DNA from: Atopsyche davidsoni
Lineage: Eukaryota > Arthropoda > Insecta > Trichoptera > Hydrobiosidae
Assembly: GCA_022113835.1 (NCBI GenBank)
Contig: JAILWY010000001.1
Coordinates: 11,710,501-11,774,500 of the forward strand
Length of the DNA: 64,000 nt
Direction: 5' to 3'
A model generated the notes under the pieces. It saw only the letters and a program-made list of their open reading frames with translations, did not search any database and was not told the origin of the DNA. Position 1 is the first letter of the stretch; every line of letters begins with the position of its first letter. The position numbers and the translations under genes were made by a program. This document shows positions 36,475-48,338 of this stretch, piece after piece.

Positions 36475-39400
36475 TGTGAGTGCACGACAAAATCGTGACT
36501 TTGGAAAAATTCAGATCAATTATATCCAATATACACGTATAAATAATAAGTATTACAATAAACTCGTGTATAAGGATGTAATTATAGGCGAGTACATTTT
36601 TTCTTATTTAACTCAAGCTACCGCAACAATAGGCCACAAAAAATTCTAGACTTCACCAAAGCTTAAGCCTAATGGTAATCATTCAAAAGCTAAAGTACCT
36701 TAGTCAACTTAGGTTCAACTGTCAAACTTTAAAGTTGTCCTGGCAAATGTAGTTGTGATATGTTTAGAAAAGTATTTAACGATTATTTCAAATAATGCAG
36801 GACGTTTATCTTCTGGTTTGTGGATTTAACTGGGGTGGTTTGTTCAAACTTTAGATGGAAGTTTTTTCACTGTTTAAATAAAAAAATATTGCTACACTAA
36901 TACTAACTATTTCAATGATTTCATCTAAACAACTTGTGTTATGGCACATTTAATTTTCTAGTCTATCCACTTGAAAAATATTGTACGTTCATTGTTTCAA
37001 TAAATTTAATTGAATCTATTTAAATCGACATAACAAAGACTTATTAACATTTTAGGCATATAATAATAATAATATTTTTATTAATGTCTTTACGATAAAC
37101 ATCACGTTTTTCTCTACAAAGTGTTGAAGTTACTTAAATGCTTACAAATTAATTGCTTTCTAAAAAAAACTATCAACGCATAGAGTGAAATTATGTTTTC
37201 AAAAACTTGTTGTACTAGTTTTATTCAATATTAATTTATTACTTTTTAATTTTATAAGAAACTATTTTAAAAAGTTTAATAGAGTATTGTGCATTGAGAT
37301 ATTATGTCATATATTCTGGTACTTTTTCATCATGCCGTCACATTGCGTATCAGAAATCTATTTAGCTACATTTTAAACTAATTTACAGACATGAGTATTC
37401 ATGTGTACTTTTTAAAATAAAAAATTGACAAGAACTAGAAACGTCATCTTGGAGAAAATTTATCAGAACTAGTTTTATTTATTATTCTAGTACAAAGATT
37501 AATGTACCAAATGGTCTTGAAACTAAGCAAGAACACAAAACATTTTTTTTTAAATATTAATTACATTTTTAATAATCAACATGTTAAGTCGATTGTGAAT
37601 TTAAATGCGTGTTTGAATTGTAATTTTTTTTCCAATAGAGTCGAAAAAATTTAAACGATACATAAATTTTCAAATCTGTTACCTAAGATTGCTATGTATT
37701 CGTCTTTTCAATACATATCTTGAAATTCAATTAAATTTCGATCTGATTAAATATGTAACATATAACTCAATGTCGATCGATTTTTTCTCACACCTGAAGT
37801 TTAGAAACGAGCGAATCGGGCATTCGATAAATTAATAGTCACGTATAATAGTTTATAGTAACTAAAAAATGAATTTATAGTGTTTTTGTATATTTTGAAA
37901 TATTTAAGTAGATCAAGTACCTAGATTCTGACCTCCAAATAGATTTAAAGTAGAAATTTATTTATTTATGTGTTTTATTTTATGTATAGGTCGACACACT
38001 ACATTTTTTTTATTCTTCGCAGACAGTAAGTTTCGAGGACTTTTTCTTTATGGGTCAGAAATACGTATTGCACATAAGTTGAAAGCTATCATGTATGCTG
38101 TCCTTACAGGTGCAAAAAAGTTGCAAACAGAAAAACTACTCGAGTTATACAAATAAAATAAATTCACAAGAAAAATGTTTGCCTAATTGGTAGATACATA
38201 TGAAATATATTATATGAAAGTGAGATTCTATACAAATGCAATGGTTCTGAATAAAAATTTAATTTTGTATATATTTCATAAATCTTGATATGCATATTAT
38301 TGCAGTTTTAAAATAAATAAAGCTATATTAAAGCAAATATTTATTTTGTAAGTTAGGTTCAGTAACTGTGTGTTAAAAAAAAGATTTTATTTTTTAAAGT
38401 AAATAGAATTTTATAAAATATATTCTTTAAGAAATATTATTTACAATTAACTTAAGGAACACAAAGTGTATATTTATAAGGCCTCTAAAAATAATCATAA
38501 TGTAGTCACTAAATTTCTGAGTCAAAACTTAATTGCCCTGCTAACTATTAAACAGTTCTAACAGTAAAGTTTAATTACTTTGGGTTGGGGTGGAAGATGA
38601 TCCTGGTCACGTCATCCCTTATCTGATTGTACATAGTTTTTTTTTTACATTCTGAAAGTGTTGTGATCACGCACCAATCAAAAATAAATAATCCCCACAT
38701 TTAGCTTCTTGTCTTTCTGAAAACAACTTGCTTTGACCTTAAATTAATTAATATGTGTGTCTAGACAAGAACAACTTACATTTCTAATATGTATTTGGAT
38801 GTATTTACTGTTTGTTTTGAAAATTGTGAAATACACAGCTTTAAAAAAATAATTAAGAGACGAATATCTTTTTGAGAAGTTTTATAAATAAACCATTTCA
38901 ATACTTTACTTCCCACTTGTAATAAAATATATTGGTACAAATTAAATAAATATACAATTATTTTACATGTACATGTGGGAATTCTTAATGTTATATATAA
39001 AAGAGGTAATAGACCGAATAAGACCTTGAAGGGTAGAAAAGCGATTGAAAATTAATTGGCAATAAGGTATAAATTACGTATATTATTAATATTTAGTACA
39101 TATATACTAACAAATATTATTATTATTATTTTTTTTTTTTCGATGTGTTTTAAATTGTTTATATTTTTTTCAACTTACACGGGCATGTTTGTATATATAT
39201 ATTTATGTATTATAAAGTATGACGCAGCAAAATAATTAATACATAAATTTGTAAGACACTCATTCATAAAAATGTGTTTGTAAAAAAAACTATAAACATT
39301 CGGGAGATTAAAGTTACCCAATAATATTTGAATTATTTATTAATTAACGAAGATTAAATTTGGATAAAAAAACGATCGCACACTTGATAGATACCTTAAA

Positions 39401-39650
39401 AATAATATACAAACACAAATTAAAAAAAAAAAAAACCACTTTGTATCTGATCTACTTAGATTTGCTTGCACTTAATTAAAATCGCATATATAATTATGAG
39501 GCTAAAAAAGTCGAGTTTGTTTTATTGAATACTTGTAAAAATTTGCATTCAACCTTTCGTTGTAACGGACTTTGCAGCATTAAATATCACTTTAAAGTAT
39601 TTTTTTTTTTTTTTTAATTTAATTATAATAGAGATTATTCTTATCACAGG
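36475..39650. other. AT-rich non-coding desert
   Basis: There is no gene. ATT and T runs at about 39114-39140 and a T15 run at 39601-39615 are simple-sequence tracts. A faint tRNA-like pair of boxes near 36665-36725 is too degraded to annotate separately. Confidence 0.65.
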
Positions 39651-39654
39651 TATT

Positions 39655-39930
39655 AGAAAGTAATGTTTGAAGTACTGAACAATGAAATTGTTGTTGTTAC
39701 GCGAACCAGCATATCAGATGAACTGCGTAGGGTACGAGGTACGTGGGTCGGCGGAGCTGCCATGATTGACAGCGGTGGTATTTTGTTCACGATTCCTAAA
39801 CACGTCGGGTCACGACCTGTGCGTGAGTCTCCGTCACTCTTGACTTCACTAGCAAGTAGTTGTACGAGGAAGCCGATGCTATCTGGCGCTTGCGGTGTTT
39901 ATGTGGTCGAATTAAAACATCTGACATAAA
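39655..39930 (+). other. Balanced-composition island with an 88-codon open frame
   Basis: An 88-codon frame runs from ATG at 39663 to the stop at 39929 and covers the whole GC-richer block. The predicted peptide has no signal peptide, membrane segment or motif that I recognise. No splice sites or codon pattern give clear support. The absence of stops may simply follow from the local rise in GC. It is listed because it is one of few ATG-started frames matching a composition island. Confidence 0.2.
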
Positions 39931-39934
39931 TCAA

Positions 39935-41275
39935 ATGTTGTTAGGAAAACAACTGACGAAAAATCTAGATCATTTAGTGTTTACATTAATTCCACTTAAA
40001 ATATATAAATATCACTATATGTTGATTTAAATACAAAAGATTCGTATATTCAGTTATTGACTGTTCTTCAAACCAAAAAAATAGTATTAGCAGTAGTAAG
40101 CCACTCAAAATTAACGAATACAACCTGGCCTCATGTTATCATTTTATCAGCTATATATTTCATATGGCTGAAAACAATTTATAAATGAATTGTTAAGTTT
40201 TCCTTCAAATTAAATATTCCTTGAACACGTGAATAAGATTTAAGATTCAAAAAACGATGCCTTATATTTAAACTGGTATCAAGATCCGAATGAAAACTTA
40301 ATTATCACAATAAAAGCAACTTTACTCTTATGTCATATTCTGTCATACCTGTCACTTTTTCTTACACGAACGTCGGTAATTACGTGTTTACACGGTGTCA
40401 TAACTTCGCTGTGACAATTCCTTTCAACGGCCTCAGTATCTTTCTCTTCATACCGATAACGTAATTTATTTATAAATTAATATCCATACACGTAACCAAT
40501 TAGTACGATTATGCTCATGAATAAATTGCCCGAGCATTACTTTCAAAATAATATTTTTATTTCTGACCATTCTGACATCATGCTATTTTTTCAATAGCGC
40601 TTTATAGACAACTTTTGTAACGTACTAAATTTGTTTTACAATTACACGTTTTTTAACCATATGATTTTAAGTAATTAAAATACATGCTAATGAAAATACA
40701 AATCATATATATTCTTTCATTTGACACAGTAAAGAGAATTTGTTACCAAATATTGATTGAAATCGTTAAAATGTTTTTTTATTTTTTTAATTAATATTTT
40801 CACGAATTCGACTTTTTATGTTACGCATTTAAGTAAGTAAATTTTCCAAAACAAGCAAAATATCTGATGCAAAAATTAATGCTGAAACAATTTAAAGTTG
40901 TAGTATTTCATAGCAGTGGAAGAGAGAGACTCAACGAATCTTCACTCTATACTTACTTGGGCGTAACCCATTACATTGAATACAGGAAAACCACGAAACA
41001 ATAATCTGAAAATCCGAATAAGGCTAGAGTTCGTTTAGTTAATTTACCTGTCCCTGAAAGATTAAATCATTATATAGCAAATGTCTAGATACATTGCTGG
41101 GGAAATTGGAAGCTACTACAAGTCTTCGATCATTCGTTAAGAATGTTTTTGTTTATGTGGTATATATATATATCACAAGATATGCTACATTCTACAAGCG
41201 CCTGTTTTGCTTGTATAAAAATATAATTATTTTGAAAAATGCACCGAAAATTTCTTAATGTATAGTGATTCATCA
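39935..41275. other. AT-rich non-coding DNA
   Basis: Nothing of note apart from a TA run at 41159-41173. Confidence 0.65.
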
Positions 41276-41279
41276 AATT

Positions 41280-41535
41280 AAAATCGATTTGGTGCTGGAC
41301 CTCGTCGAAGTCTATATAATGCGCGCCGGTGTTTGGATAATTTATTATGGGTTATTGGAGCATGAACATTTTTATTGCATAACTAACGGAAGGTTCAGTT
41401 CGTGCAACTGCTTTGTGATAATTAAATTAGATTGATTTCAATGTGCGTTTACTTTCGTTAACACGAAATTAAACGATGTGTTAGAACATACGCTCTCAAC
41501 TCGCGGCCCGCAATTACCTTGAAACTTTTTCGGAA
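41280..41535. other. GC-richer island, candidate conserved non-coding element
   Basis: Balanced composition around ATAATGCGCGCCGGTG and CTCAACTCGCGGCCCGC. There is no reading frame. Possible regulatory DNA. Confidence 0.25.
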
Positions 41536-41539
41536 AGGC

Positions 41540-43375
41540 TTGGTAGAAAAACATTTTTCGTTAACACTGTTACGAGTATGATTAGGAAAAAAAATTTGTT
41601 TCTAATTTAAAATTATTTTTTGCAAAGGTTATCAAAATAAAAAAAAAACTTTATTCATTGTTTTAATTAAACGATTATAAAATAATTTTTTTTCTAATAC
41701 CCTACCCTTATTTATCAAAATGTGTTCATTTAATCTCAAATACCATTAGGTTTATTTGTATCATATAAAATCAACGACGTCGTTTTGAGGGCCCAATTTT
41801 TTCACGGATTTCCCGCAAATATATTTTAATTTTGAAAAATTATTATAAGAAAATAAATACAAGTATTTTAGGTATTTAAATATAATACATTTAATAGATG
41901 ACATTTAAAAAAGTTTAAATTCACGACATATATTGAACATTTACCACTTCCTAGCAGAGTATTTAATTTAATTAATAAAAATAATATGGTATATTTGTTT
42001 TATTATTAAAATGTAGATTGGTTTAGTAACAAAAATTTTAAGCTTAACTTATTTATTCTTCGATTATTTTGTGGTTTGCTGTGTTAAACTTTTAAAGTGT
42101 GTATAGTATGTATACAAGATATAAATATTTCATAACTCTTTTATTATCGCTGATTCTTTATCTGCATGAATTGATAGATTTAGTATTACATTATACAAAC
42201 ATGAGCTAATAAATATAAAAATGTGAAATTGCAAAATAAAAAAAATTGTTTAAAATTGCAAGTCACTTAAACTCCAATTTCCGACTTAAGCTTTGCATAT
42301 TTATTAAACGCTTTACTTTAAATATCTTGGTAATCTTGAAAATATATCATGATTCAAATTCAGATATGATATGCAGTAATATATTTCAGATTTGATATGA
42401 ACTTGTTTTAATAAACAGCTAATATATAAAAATAATCCTTATTTATTAGTTTTACGTATTTTATTATATGTTACCGAAAATAAAGATTTTTTTTATTTTG
42501 TCTGGAGTATGATTTAGTGTATGTTAATTATAATTAAATCGAAATTTTAAAAAAATATTTTTTAAATACCTTCAACTTATGATATACTGTATTAAAAAAT
42601 AACGAGTTTAAAGAATAAAAAATAAATAACGAATACTTGGATATATCAAAAAGTTTTCATAAGAATATTTTCTTCCTTTAGTAGTTAAAAAGGTTATATA
42701 TTTTGTTGTTTTATCTTTTTACTCAATTTAAGTTTATAAAAAGGGTGTCCAGAAAAACGTCACGAGATAAACAACGCGGTCTTACATTCAGCAAATTATC
42801 ACTTAAATACAATAATTTAAAATTGTAATAAATATTAAAATTAAATAAATATATTAAAACTAGGAAGTGATCCATTAGCTTTTTCTACAATAAAGCCGAA
42901 GTGTTGAATCTTTGTATTACTTTAAAACTGAATTAAGATTTTTTTATTACCTCAATATTATTACAACAATTATAGTTGCTAACTATGTTTTGCATTAACA
43001 ATGATTCAATTTCAATGTATAAAATAAATTTATCGTAAATTATTCACGTCCGCTGTTGAGATTTAACTCAGTAAACACGAGTATATCAAACTATTCACAC
43101 CAAACTTCTCCTTGAAATTTAATTATTCAAATTTGCAGTAGTAAAAAAAAAAACACAATAGAACTACAATTATGTGCACTTTACTTGCAAAAAAACATAT
43201 GAGCTATTTTATTAACATGAACGGTCATTTAATGAAAGATCTCATTGAAAATATATGTTATACTGTAGTTATTAATACTTAATAAGGTTGCAATTGCTAT
43301 TTTATGCGTTCAAGAGCATATCGTTTCAATTATGTCCAATTGAGTCCGATTCAAATACGTTTTTATAATAATAAA
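41540..43375. other. AT-rich non-coding DNA
   Basis: GGGTGTCCAGAAAAACGTC near 42745 resembles a mariner-type terminal repeat, but no partner was found. The rest is AT-rich. Confidence 0.6.
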
Positions 43376-43379
43376 TATA

Positions 43380-43665
43380 TAGTAATAATGTAGGTCTTGC
43401 AGAGGTGATTCTATCGAGGGGCAATTAAGAAATAAAGCCAGAATATTTCCTTACAGTTGGCGGCGATCGGTGTTATTCAAATGACTTAGATAAATCGTGA
43501 GATTCATGACTGCATGCAGTTTATAGCTCAGCTCTAATGCAGGTCTGGAGCGACTTGACGCCTGCTAACGTGACAACGAGACATTGAACTTTCGTTAACA
43601 ACGATGTTGTATGGATGGAACGTAATCACTCGAGGAGCAGAGGGTTTATTGGACATTGTAAACAT
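43380..43665. other. GC-richer island, candidate conserved non-coding element
   Basis: About 280 bp of balanced sequence with words such as GTTGGCGGCGATCGG and GACTGCATGCAGTT (palindromic TGCATGCA-type core near 43510). There is no frame. Regulatory role inferred only. Confidence 0.3.
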
Positions 43666-43669
43666 TAAA

Positions 43670-44335
43670 TAATAACAAAAAATTTTTTTAAAAAATTCAC
43701 GAGGTCTCTATGTAATAATGATTTTTATATCTCAATATTTCAAAGCTCTTGTTCAGTCATTCTTCAGTTTCGTGAATTCAATATCGACTGCATGCGGATT
43801 TTCAATACTTCCTACACGAGATTAAAATGATTTATTTTTATGAAATTTAAATAATCATTATACTCACTATACACGCAAAATGTATACATAAAAAGCATGT
43901 AATATATGAAACATTTACTTAATAAAAAACAGTGTCGTTGGTAAGATTCTTATATTGCAGTATAAGCTAATGACCATATTCAATACTAGAATACTAAGTA
44001 TACGAGGTAGACGAGTACATGACTGGGTTAGGGAATTGAAATGAATGTGAAATACTGAGGTTCGTATTGTGTATATTGATTTGACGATTTAATTCACGTA
44101 AGGCTGTCAGTGATCTTAACAAAATGTACAGAAACTTAACACCGCAATATTGTATAGTTTTACTAAAAAAATACATAAATCATACAAGCTTCAATAAATT
44201 GCATTCTCTAAATAGTTATATCTGTATATATTTGAATTATATTGATTTTATTTAAATAAATATTAAGTTGAAATCCGAAACAACTAAGTGGTATTTATTT
44301 ATTTAAATTAAGTTTCGTATTATATGTGATACCAA
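43670..44335. other. AT-rich non-coding DNA
   Basis: Nothing of note. A 60-codon minus frame at 43994-44176 shows no domain. Confidence 0.6.
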
Positions 44336-44362
44336 ACCTAGTCTCCTCTTGCAGGTAAGTAC
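44336..44362 (+). promoter_or_regulatory. Candidate recursive-splicing ratchet point
   Basis: A pyrimidine-rich stretch CTCCTCTTGCAG ends at 44354 and is followed directly by GTAAGT (44355-44360). The joined form (Y)n NCAG|GTAAGT is the published signature of recursive splice sites in very long insect introns. Both halves match the consensus fully. A balanced-composition block follows from 44,390. It could also be an ordinary exon boundary or chance. Confidence 0.4.
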
Positions 44363-44389
44363 TTGTAACAGCCTCTCGATCAATATTAA

Positions 44390-44820
44390 TGAGTGGGTAC
44401 CGTTTTATCTGTCAGAGTGCTCTGCATTCAGAGCACACACCGCGGCGTACAAACACCCGCCTGTGCATAAATTCCATATAATAGCATGCCGAGCTCAGTT
44501 CCATGGCATCTAGCATAACTCCAGTGGAATGCAAAGTCTCGGGGTCTCGGATGGACGCAGACAGGACCTTTAATGAACCCGACGCGCTCTTGATAGATCG
44601 TCCATAAACAAAATAAGCGGATGCCGGGCGTAGCGGGCGGCGTATAGATCGGTTTGATCTATTTAAAGGTCGGTAATTAGTTAGTATCAAAAAAGACTTT
44701 GTGAGCTGATTTATAAGTGAGAGATAAATGTTTATAACGTCTAATTGGAATAAATTATCTATACAGATCGATACCTCAGTGTACTGATTAAGGAGATACA
44801 ATGCACACCTTTTGAAAATG
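44390..44820. other. GC-richer island with the longest open frame (129 codons, minus)
   Basis: A block of balanced composition just downstream of the ratchet-like motif. A 129-codon frame lies on the minus strand (44801 to 44412). Its N-terminal half is L/I/N-rich and its C-terminal half is mixed, with no domain, signal or repeat that I recognise. At 44418-44437 GTGCTCTG and CAGAGCAC form a perfect 8-bp inverted repeat with a 4-nt spacer. I regard this as probable conserved non-coding DNA. A real small protein is possible but unsupported. Confidence 0.3.
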
Positions 44821-44893
44821 TCGATACGCAGAACGCTGCGTTACGAAATCATATTAAAGTGTAAAATGTGATAATTTTAATGTCAGTTCAAAA

Positions 44894-45127
44894 ACAATAT
44901 AATTATTAGTGATAAGGGTAACTTTTTATTTTTCCTTCACTTTGAACAGAACAATACTCAGTTTTGTTCTGCATCTGATGATGAACAAGTCTGTTGGTCA
45001 AAACTAGTCATGCTAAAATTATAATAAACTCAAAGTGAATAAAGTATAAAAAGTTACCCTTATCATTAACAAAAAATGGATCTTCACCAATTAAATGCCT
45101 TGTCCCTCAACAAGACAATATAATTAT
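44894..45127 (+). mobile_element. Inverted-repeat element A with hammerhead-like core
   Basis: Direct repeats ACAATATAATTAT (44894-44906 and 45115-45127) flank a 208-bp insertion. Inside, a perfect 20-bp inverted pair (44910-44929 and 45046-45065) and a perfect inner 10-bp pair (44936-44945 and 45030-45039) enclose a structured core. The right arm continues some 45 nt beyond the pairing, so the left arm appears truncated. The 13-bp target duplication suggests retrotransposition rather than a cut-and-paste MITE. Hammerhead motifs are known in Penelope-like retroelements, and that is the closest class I can suggest. Confidence 0.65.
44971..45013 (+). ncRNA. Hammerhead-like ribozyme motif in element A
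   Basis: CTGATGA (44975-44981) matches the first half of the hammerhead core. A stem follows (44982-45000, one mismatch), then AAAC where GAAAC is expected, a tiny loop, and GTC (45007-45009). GCAT (44971-44974) pairs with ATGC (45010-45013) as stem I. The change of G to A in the second core block, and an extra T after CTGATGA if the G-C pair closes the stem, suggest this copy would not self-cleave. Confidence 0.4.
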
Positions 45128-45129
45128 AT

Positions 45130-46525
45130 TTAACACATCAATATCGTGATTAAAAAAGCTTAAAAATATTGAATAAAGCAATAAATCAAAACTAGATAGT
45201 TTTTATTTTTTAAAGCACTGAATTTCTAGTAGTTAGTAAATTTACACAAGGTTTGATTATTTGATGTATTTTTTAATTAAATCAATGACTTTTTACTGAA
45301 GGAATATAACGGGTTTCAATATTAGATTAATGATATATACTTTCATGGTCTTTATAAACGGTCGTGAGATATGGACATGTTGAATAATTGCTGTTTTTTT
45401 ACAGTAGCTTACAATTAACCGTTAAACTACTTGCAAATATTTTCTCTGTTATTAAAATAATGTAGATAATCAATAAAAGTGCTGTCGAGCCGGTATCTGC
45501 AACAGATCTGCATCGTACTTGATCAATAAAATAACAGGTAATAATTACTGCGTTTAGGGAAGTTTGTCCCGAGGGGATTTGCAGCAATATCCGCATGTCG
45601 CCTGAAAAATACAATCACACATTCACGCGTAATTATCCCTTATAAAAGGTTACCTACCCGGAACGAGACACAACATAGCGGTGTTAATAAAATTTATGTG
45701 GTTAGTTATATTTTCAATGAGAGCTATTATTTCTGAATAATTTTGTCGTAGTGATTTGTCGCATTAACGGTAATAAACGTTCTCCTAGAATTAGTTTTAT
45801 GACACGATACGGTAATTTAAATATTTTGTTGTCTGTATGATTTGTATTATTTAGTAATTTTGATTGATGATACCACTCGATTTAAATGTTGTTTGTTAGA
45901 AATTTATGGGATTGCTGAAAATTTATTGTAAACCTTATTTAACGCCTTAAATCAATTTATATGTTTTCGTTTGTTATAAATTAAATTTATAATACTTGAA
46001 TGAAATCTGTTGCTTTTGAATAAACAATTTTCAAATTATATTAAATATCTGCAATTTGTTACAAATTATATTCAAACGTGAAGGGGTGACATGTTATCTT
46101 TTCTTTTTAAAAATTCAAAGATGATAGCAGGCATTAATCGGCCCTTTGTGAAACTGGGAAATTTTTTAAGAGGCACTGGCAAGCTATTTGACATCCCTTT
46201 ATCCCGCTAGTGTTGTAGAAAAATATGAAAAGGTTATTTTTAAATTAATGAAAAAAATATATACTTCGCGTTCTGAAGTTAGCCAGCTGTCTTTCCTAGA
46301 GCAAAATGGCAAGTAAAAGATCAGTATTTTTATATACGATTAAATGGAGTAACACAATATTTAATAATTGAAACTCACTCATTGAGTCACTAAACAACAA
46401 TACTGAAACATAAAAAAAAACTAAATAAGAAATAAATGGGTATTGATAAACTAAGGGCAAGTATCGCACGTTTTTTTAATTAAGATACATGTTAAAGTCT
46501 TATAAGATCATATCGGAAGGTCATA
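45130..46525. other. AT-rich non-coding DNA
   Basis: A short balanced stretch near 45480-45680 includes TTATAAAAGG (a TATA-like word) but nothing to make a promoter. Otherwise unremarkable. Confidence 0.55.
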
Positions 46526-46530
46526 AATAC

Positions 46531-46585
46531 GACACACGCCTAACGGTTTTTAACAAAAAATACGAGGTCAGATTCCTCGGTCAAG
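46531..46585 (+). repeat. tRNA-derived SINE-like relic
   Basis: ACGCCTAACGG (about 46536) resembles box A, and GGTCAGATTCC (about 46566) resembles box B with two differences. They are about 30 nt apart. The sequence is decayed and does not form a tRNA. Confidence 0.3.
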
Positions 46586-46589
46586 GTTT

Positions 46590-47635
46590 TTATTTGTTCA
46601 TACCAAACACGGAAAGTATTAATCATACTGTTGTTACCTTAAGATTTAATTTTTCTCGGTAATTCATTCAAATTTTAATTTCAAGATCGTAATCATGTTA
46701 AATTTTATATCACGTACACTAAAAAGACAATTAAATCTCGGATTTCTCCACGCATGATCTAGGCCATATATTTGTCTAGGAAACAGTCCAGCAATACTTT
46801 TTTAAGTCTGCATGAATTATTTTTAGAGTAATATAAACGTTATTGGCTGACAACATCCACCCACCACCCGGATATTGTAGTGAATAAAATTAAGCGGCCG
46901 ATTATACCAAAAAAGCTATCATTCTAAAATAATACAGTGCGATACAATATTTTAATTCTAAATAGACTAACAGATAATCAAAACAACAATGAACATTTTT
47001 TTTTAATTGAAAGATGAAGATCGGCTCTAAAAGTGATTTGTTGAAAAAATAGAAATTAATTTTTGTAATGCCATACAAGACATACATATATAAAACCTAT
47101 CACACCTGTAATATTTTTTTTACTCTGGCTCATCAAGATTAATTTATGATAAATGCTTTGTTTGGAAAATTCTTTGGCTGATCTTTAGGGATGGGGCTGT
47201 TTTTTATACTCTGCCACCATGAGTATCAAAGAATAATAAAAAACAATTAATTCTATGATAAAAAAGCACATAAAATTTTTTTCTCATAGAAAAAAAAAAA
47301 ACAATCGATTTTCAATGATTGAGAAATTATAAATGTATTTCGTAAACAAATATATAATATGATTTTGTAGAGCCGATTCTACTTGGCCTATTTATCTATC
47401 TTCTACATCAATAGTTTATCGTTTTGCTTTGTATTGCAATTAATCATAAATATTTGAAAATACCACAAAATACATACATAATTTATTTAAAACAATTTCT
47501 TATATAAATGCTTTTAACAAAACATTTGAGCGTGCGTAGGCAATAATTATCAAAATGGATGATGTGTGAAAAATAATTTCAAAATATACCCAAAACAGAG
47601 ATTGCAAAATATTTTTAAAATGAATATAAAATATA
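46590..47635. other. AT-rich non-coding DNA
   Basis: Nothing of note. Confidence 0.65.
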
Positions 47636-47639
47636 ATAA

Positions 47640-47860
47640 AAGCGACTGCCAATCGCATCTGCACCGCGGCGGGTACGCATGCTTCAGGGGTCCTCGTGAG
47701 CCTCTTTCTTGCCCCGTTCAAGTGATGCGCCAATAATTGCTCAGCCATGCGCGGGGCCCGGGGGGGGCAAGGGCAGGGCCCGGGGGGGGCAAGGGCAGGG
47801 CCCGGGGCTCAGTCCCCCTCGCCCCGCAGACAAATGCCATCGTTTGATGGCAGTTGTCCC
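47640..47860. other. GC-rich island
   Basis: A sharp rise in GC within very AT-rich DNA, with the 22-bp tandem repeat in the middle (next entry). Near 47836-47853 TGCCATC and GATGGCA form an inverted pair around GTTT. Frames on both strands (47709-47924 plus, 47741-47959 minus) are Gly/Pro-rich products of the repeat and look non-coding. It may be a CpG-rich fragment of a gene, a mobile-element remnant, or a small promoter-like island. Confidence 0.4.
47754..47807. repeat. GC-rich 22-bp tandem repeat, ~2.5 copies
   Basis: Two identical units (47754-47775 and 47776-47797) read GGGCCC, then eight G, then CAAGGGCA. A partial third ends at 47807. G-runs of this type can form G-quadruplexes on the plus strand. 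Identical copies suggest recent expansion or a collapsed or polymorphic array. Confidence 0.9.
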
Positions 47861-47890
47861 AAATATTTCTGATGTAGATGCAATTTCAAT

Positions 47891-48069
47891 ATACATGTAT
47901 TTTAAAATTTTTGAATCTGTTTGATAATGCCAACGTGAAAGGTTGGCGAAACCGGTCACTAATAAAAACGAAAATGTGGAAAATTACTCAAGTATTTTAT
48001 TCAAAAATATTAAAATGGAATTCCACCAAGTACTCTCTGTCAAAAATATTGAATTTCATACATGTATTT
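47891..48069 (+). mobile_element. Inverted-repeat element B1 with hammerhead-like core
   Basis: Direct repeats ATACATGTATTT (47891-47902 and 48058-48069) flank a 155-bp insertion. The core (from 47917) is followed by a full 70-nt right arm (47988-48057). The left arm is only a short diverged piece. About 96 nt starting at CTGTTTGATA are nearly identical to element B2 at 50,821, with two differences. The right arm is the reverse complement of B2's left arm with one base missing. The two copies together therefore show the complete plan: arm, core, inverted arm. Confidence 0.7.
47921..47957 (+). ncRNA. Hammerhead-like motif in element B1
   Basis: TTGATAA, in the place of CTGATGA, is followed by one T. 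A perfect 6-bp stem GCCAAC/GTTGGC (47929-47934 and 47942-47947) comes next, with a 7-nt loop, then GAAAC (47948-47952), CG and GTC (47955-47957). The second half of the core is canonical. The first half has two changes, so activity is doubtful. Confidence 0.4.
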
Positions 48070-48334
48070 ATTAGCATCAAAAAAAAATCTGAAAAAAAAA
48101 AGCTGAAATAATTTGTATTACAGTTGCTCAGAGACAGAAGAATCTGGATTTCACAAGCTTTTAAAAAAAAGACTTTCGAAAAAAAAAATGTCGTTTTGTG
48201 TTTGTCATTACTTTTATTTATAACGGCTTGTAAGTTTGTTATAATATAACATCTCGTATATCGATCATATGTATCACTGTGTTATGCATACATTCAAATA
48301 TTATATGTATGAAGAGTGTATAGTAATAATAAAC
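48070..48334. other. AT-rich spacer
   Basis: A-rich sequence between element B1 and the piggyBac insertion. There is no gene. Confidence 0.7.
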
Positions 48335-48338
48335 TTAA

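Noticed and set aside
36660..36730. tRNA-like boxes
   Set aside because: Both boxes too degraded and no fold.
42740..42785. GGGTGTCCAGAAAAACGTC as a mariner end
   Set aside because: No inverted partner or TA-flanked boundary could be found.
47709..47959. Gly/Pro-rich frames over the GC repeat on both strands
   Set aside because: They are translations of the 22-bp tandem repeat.
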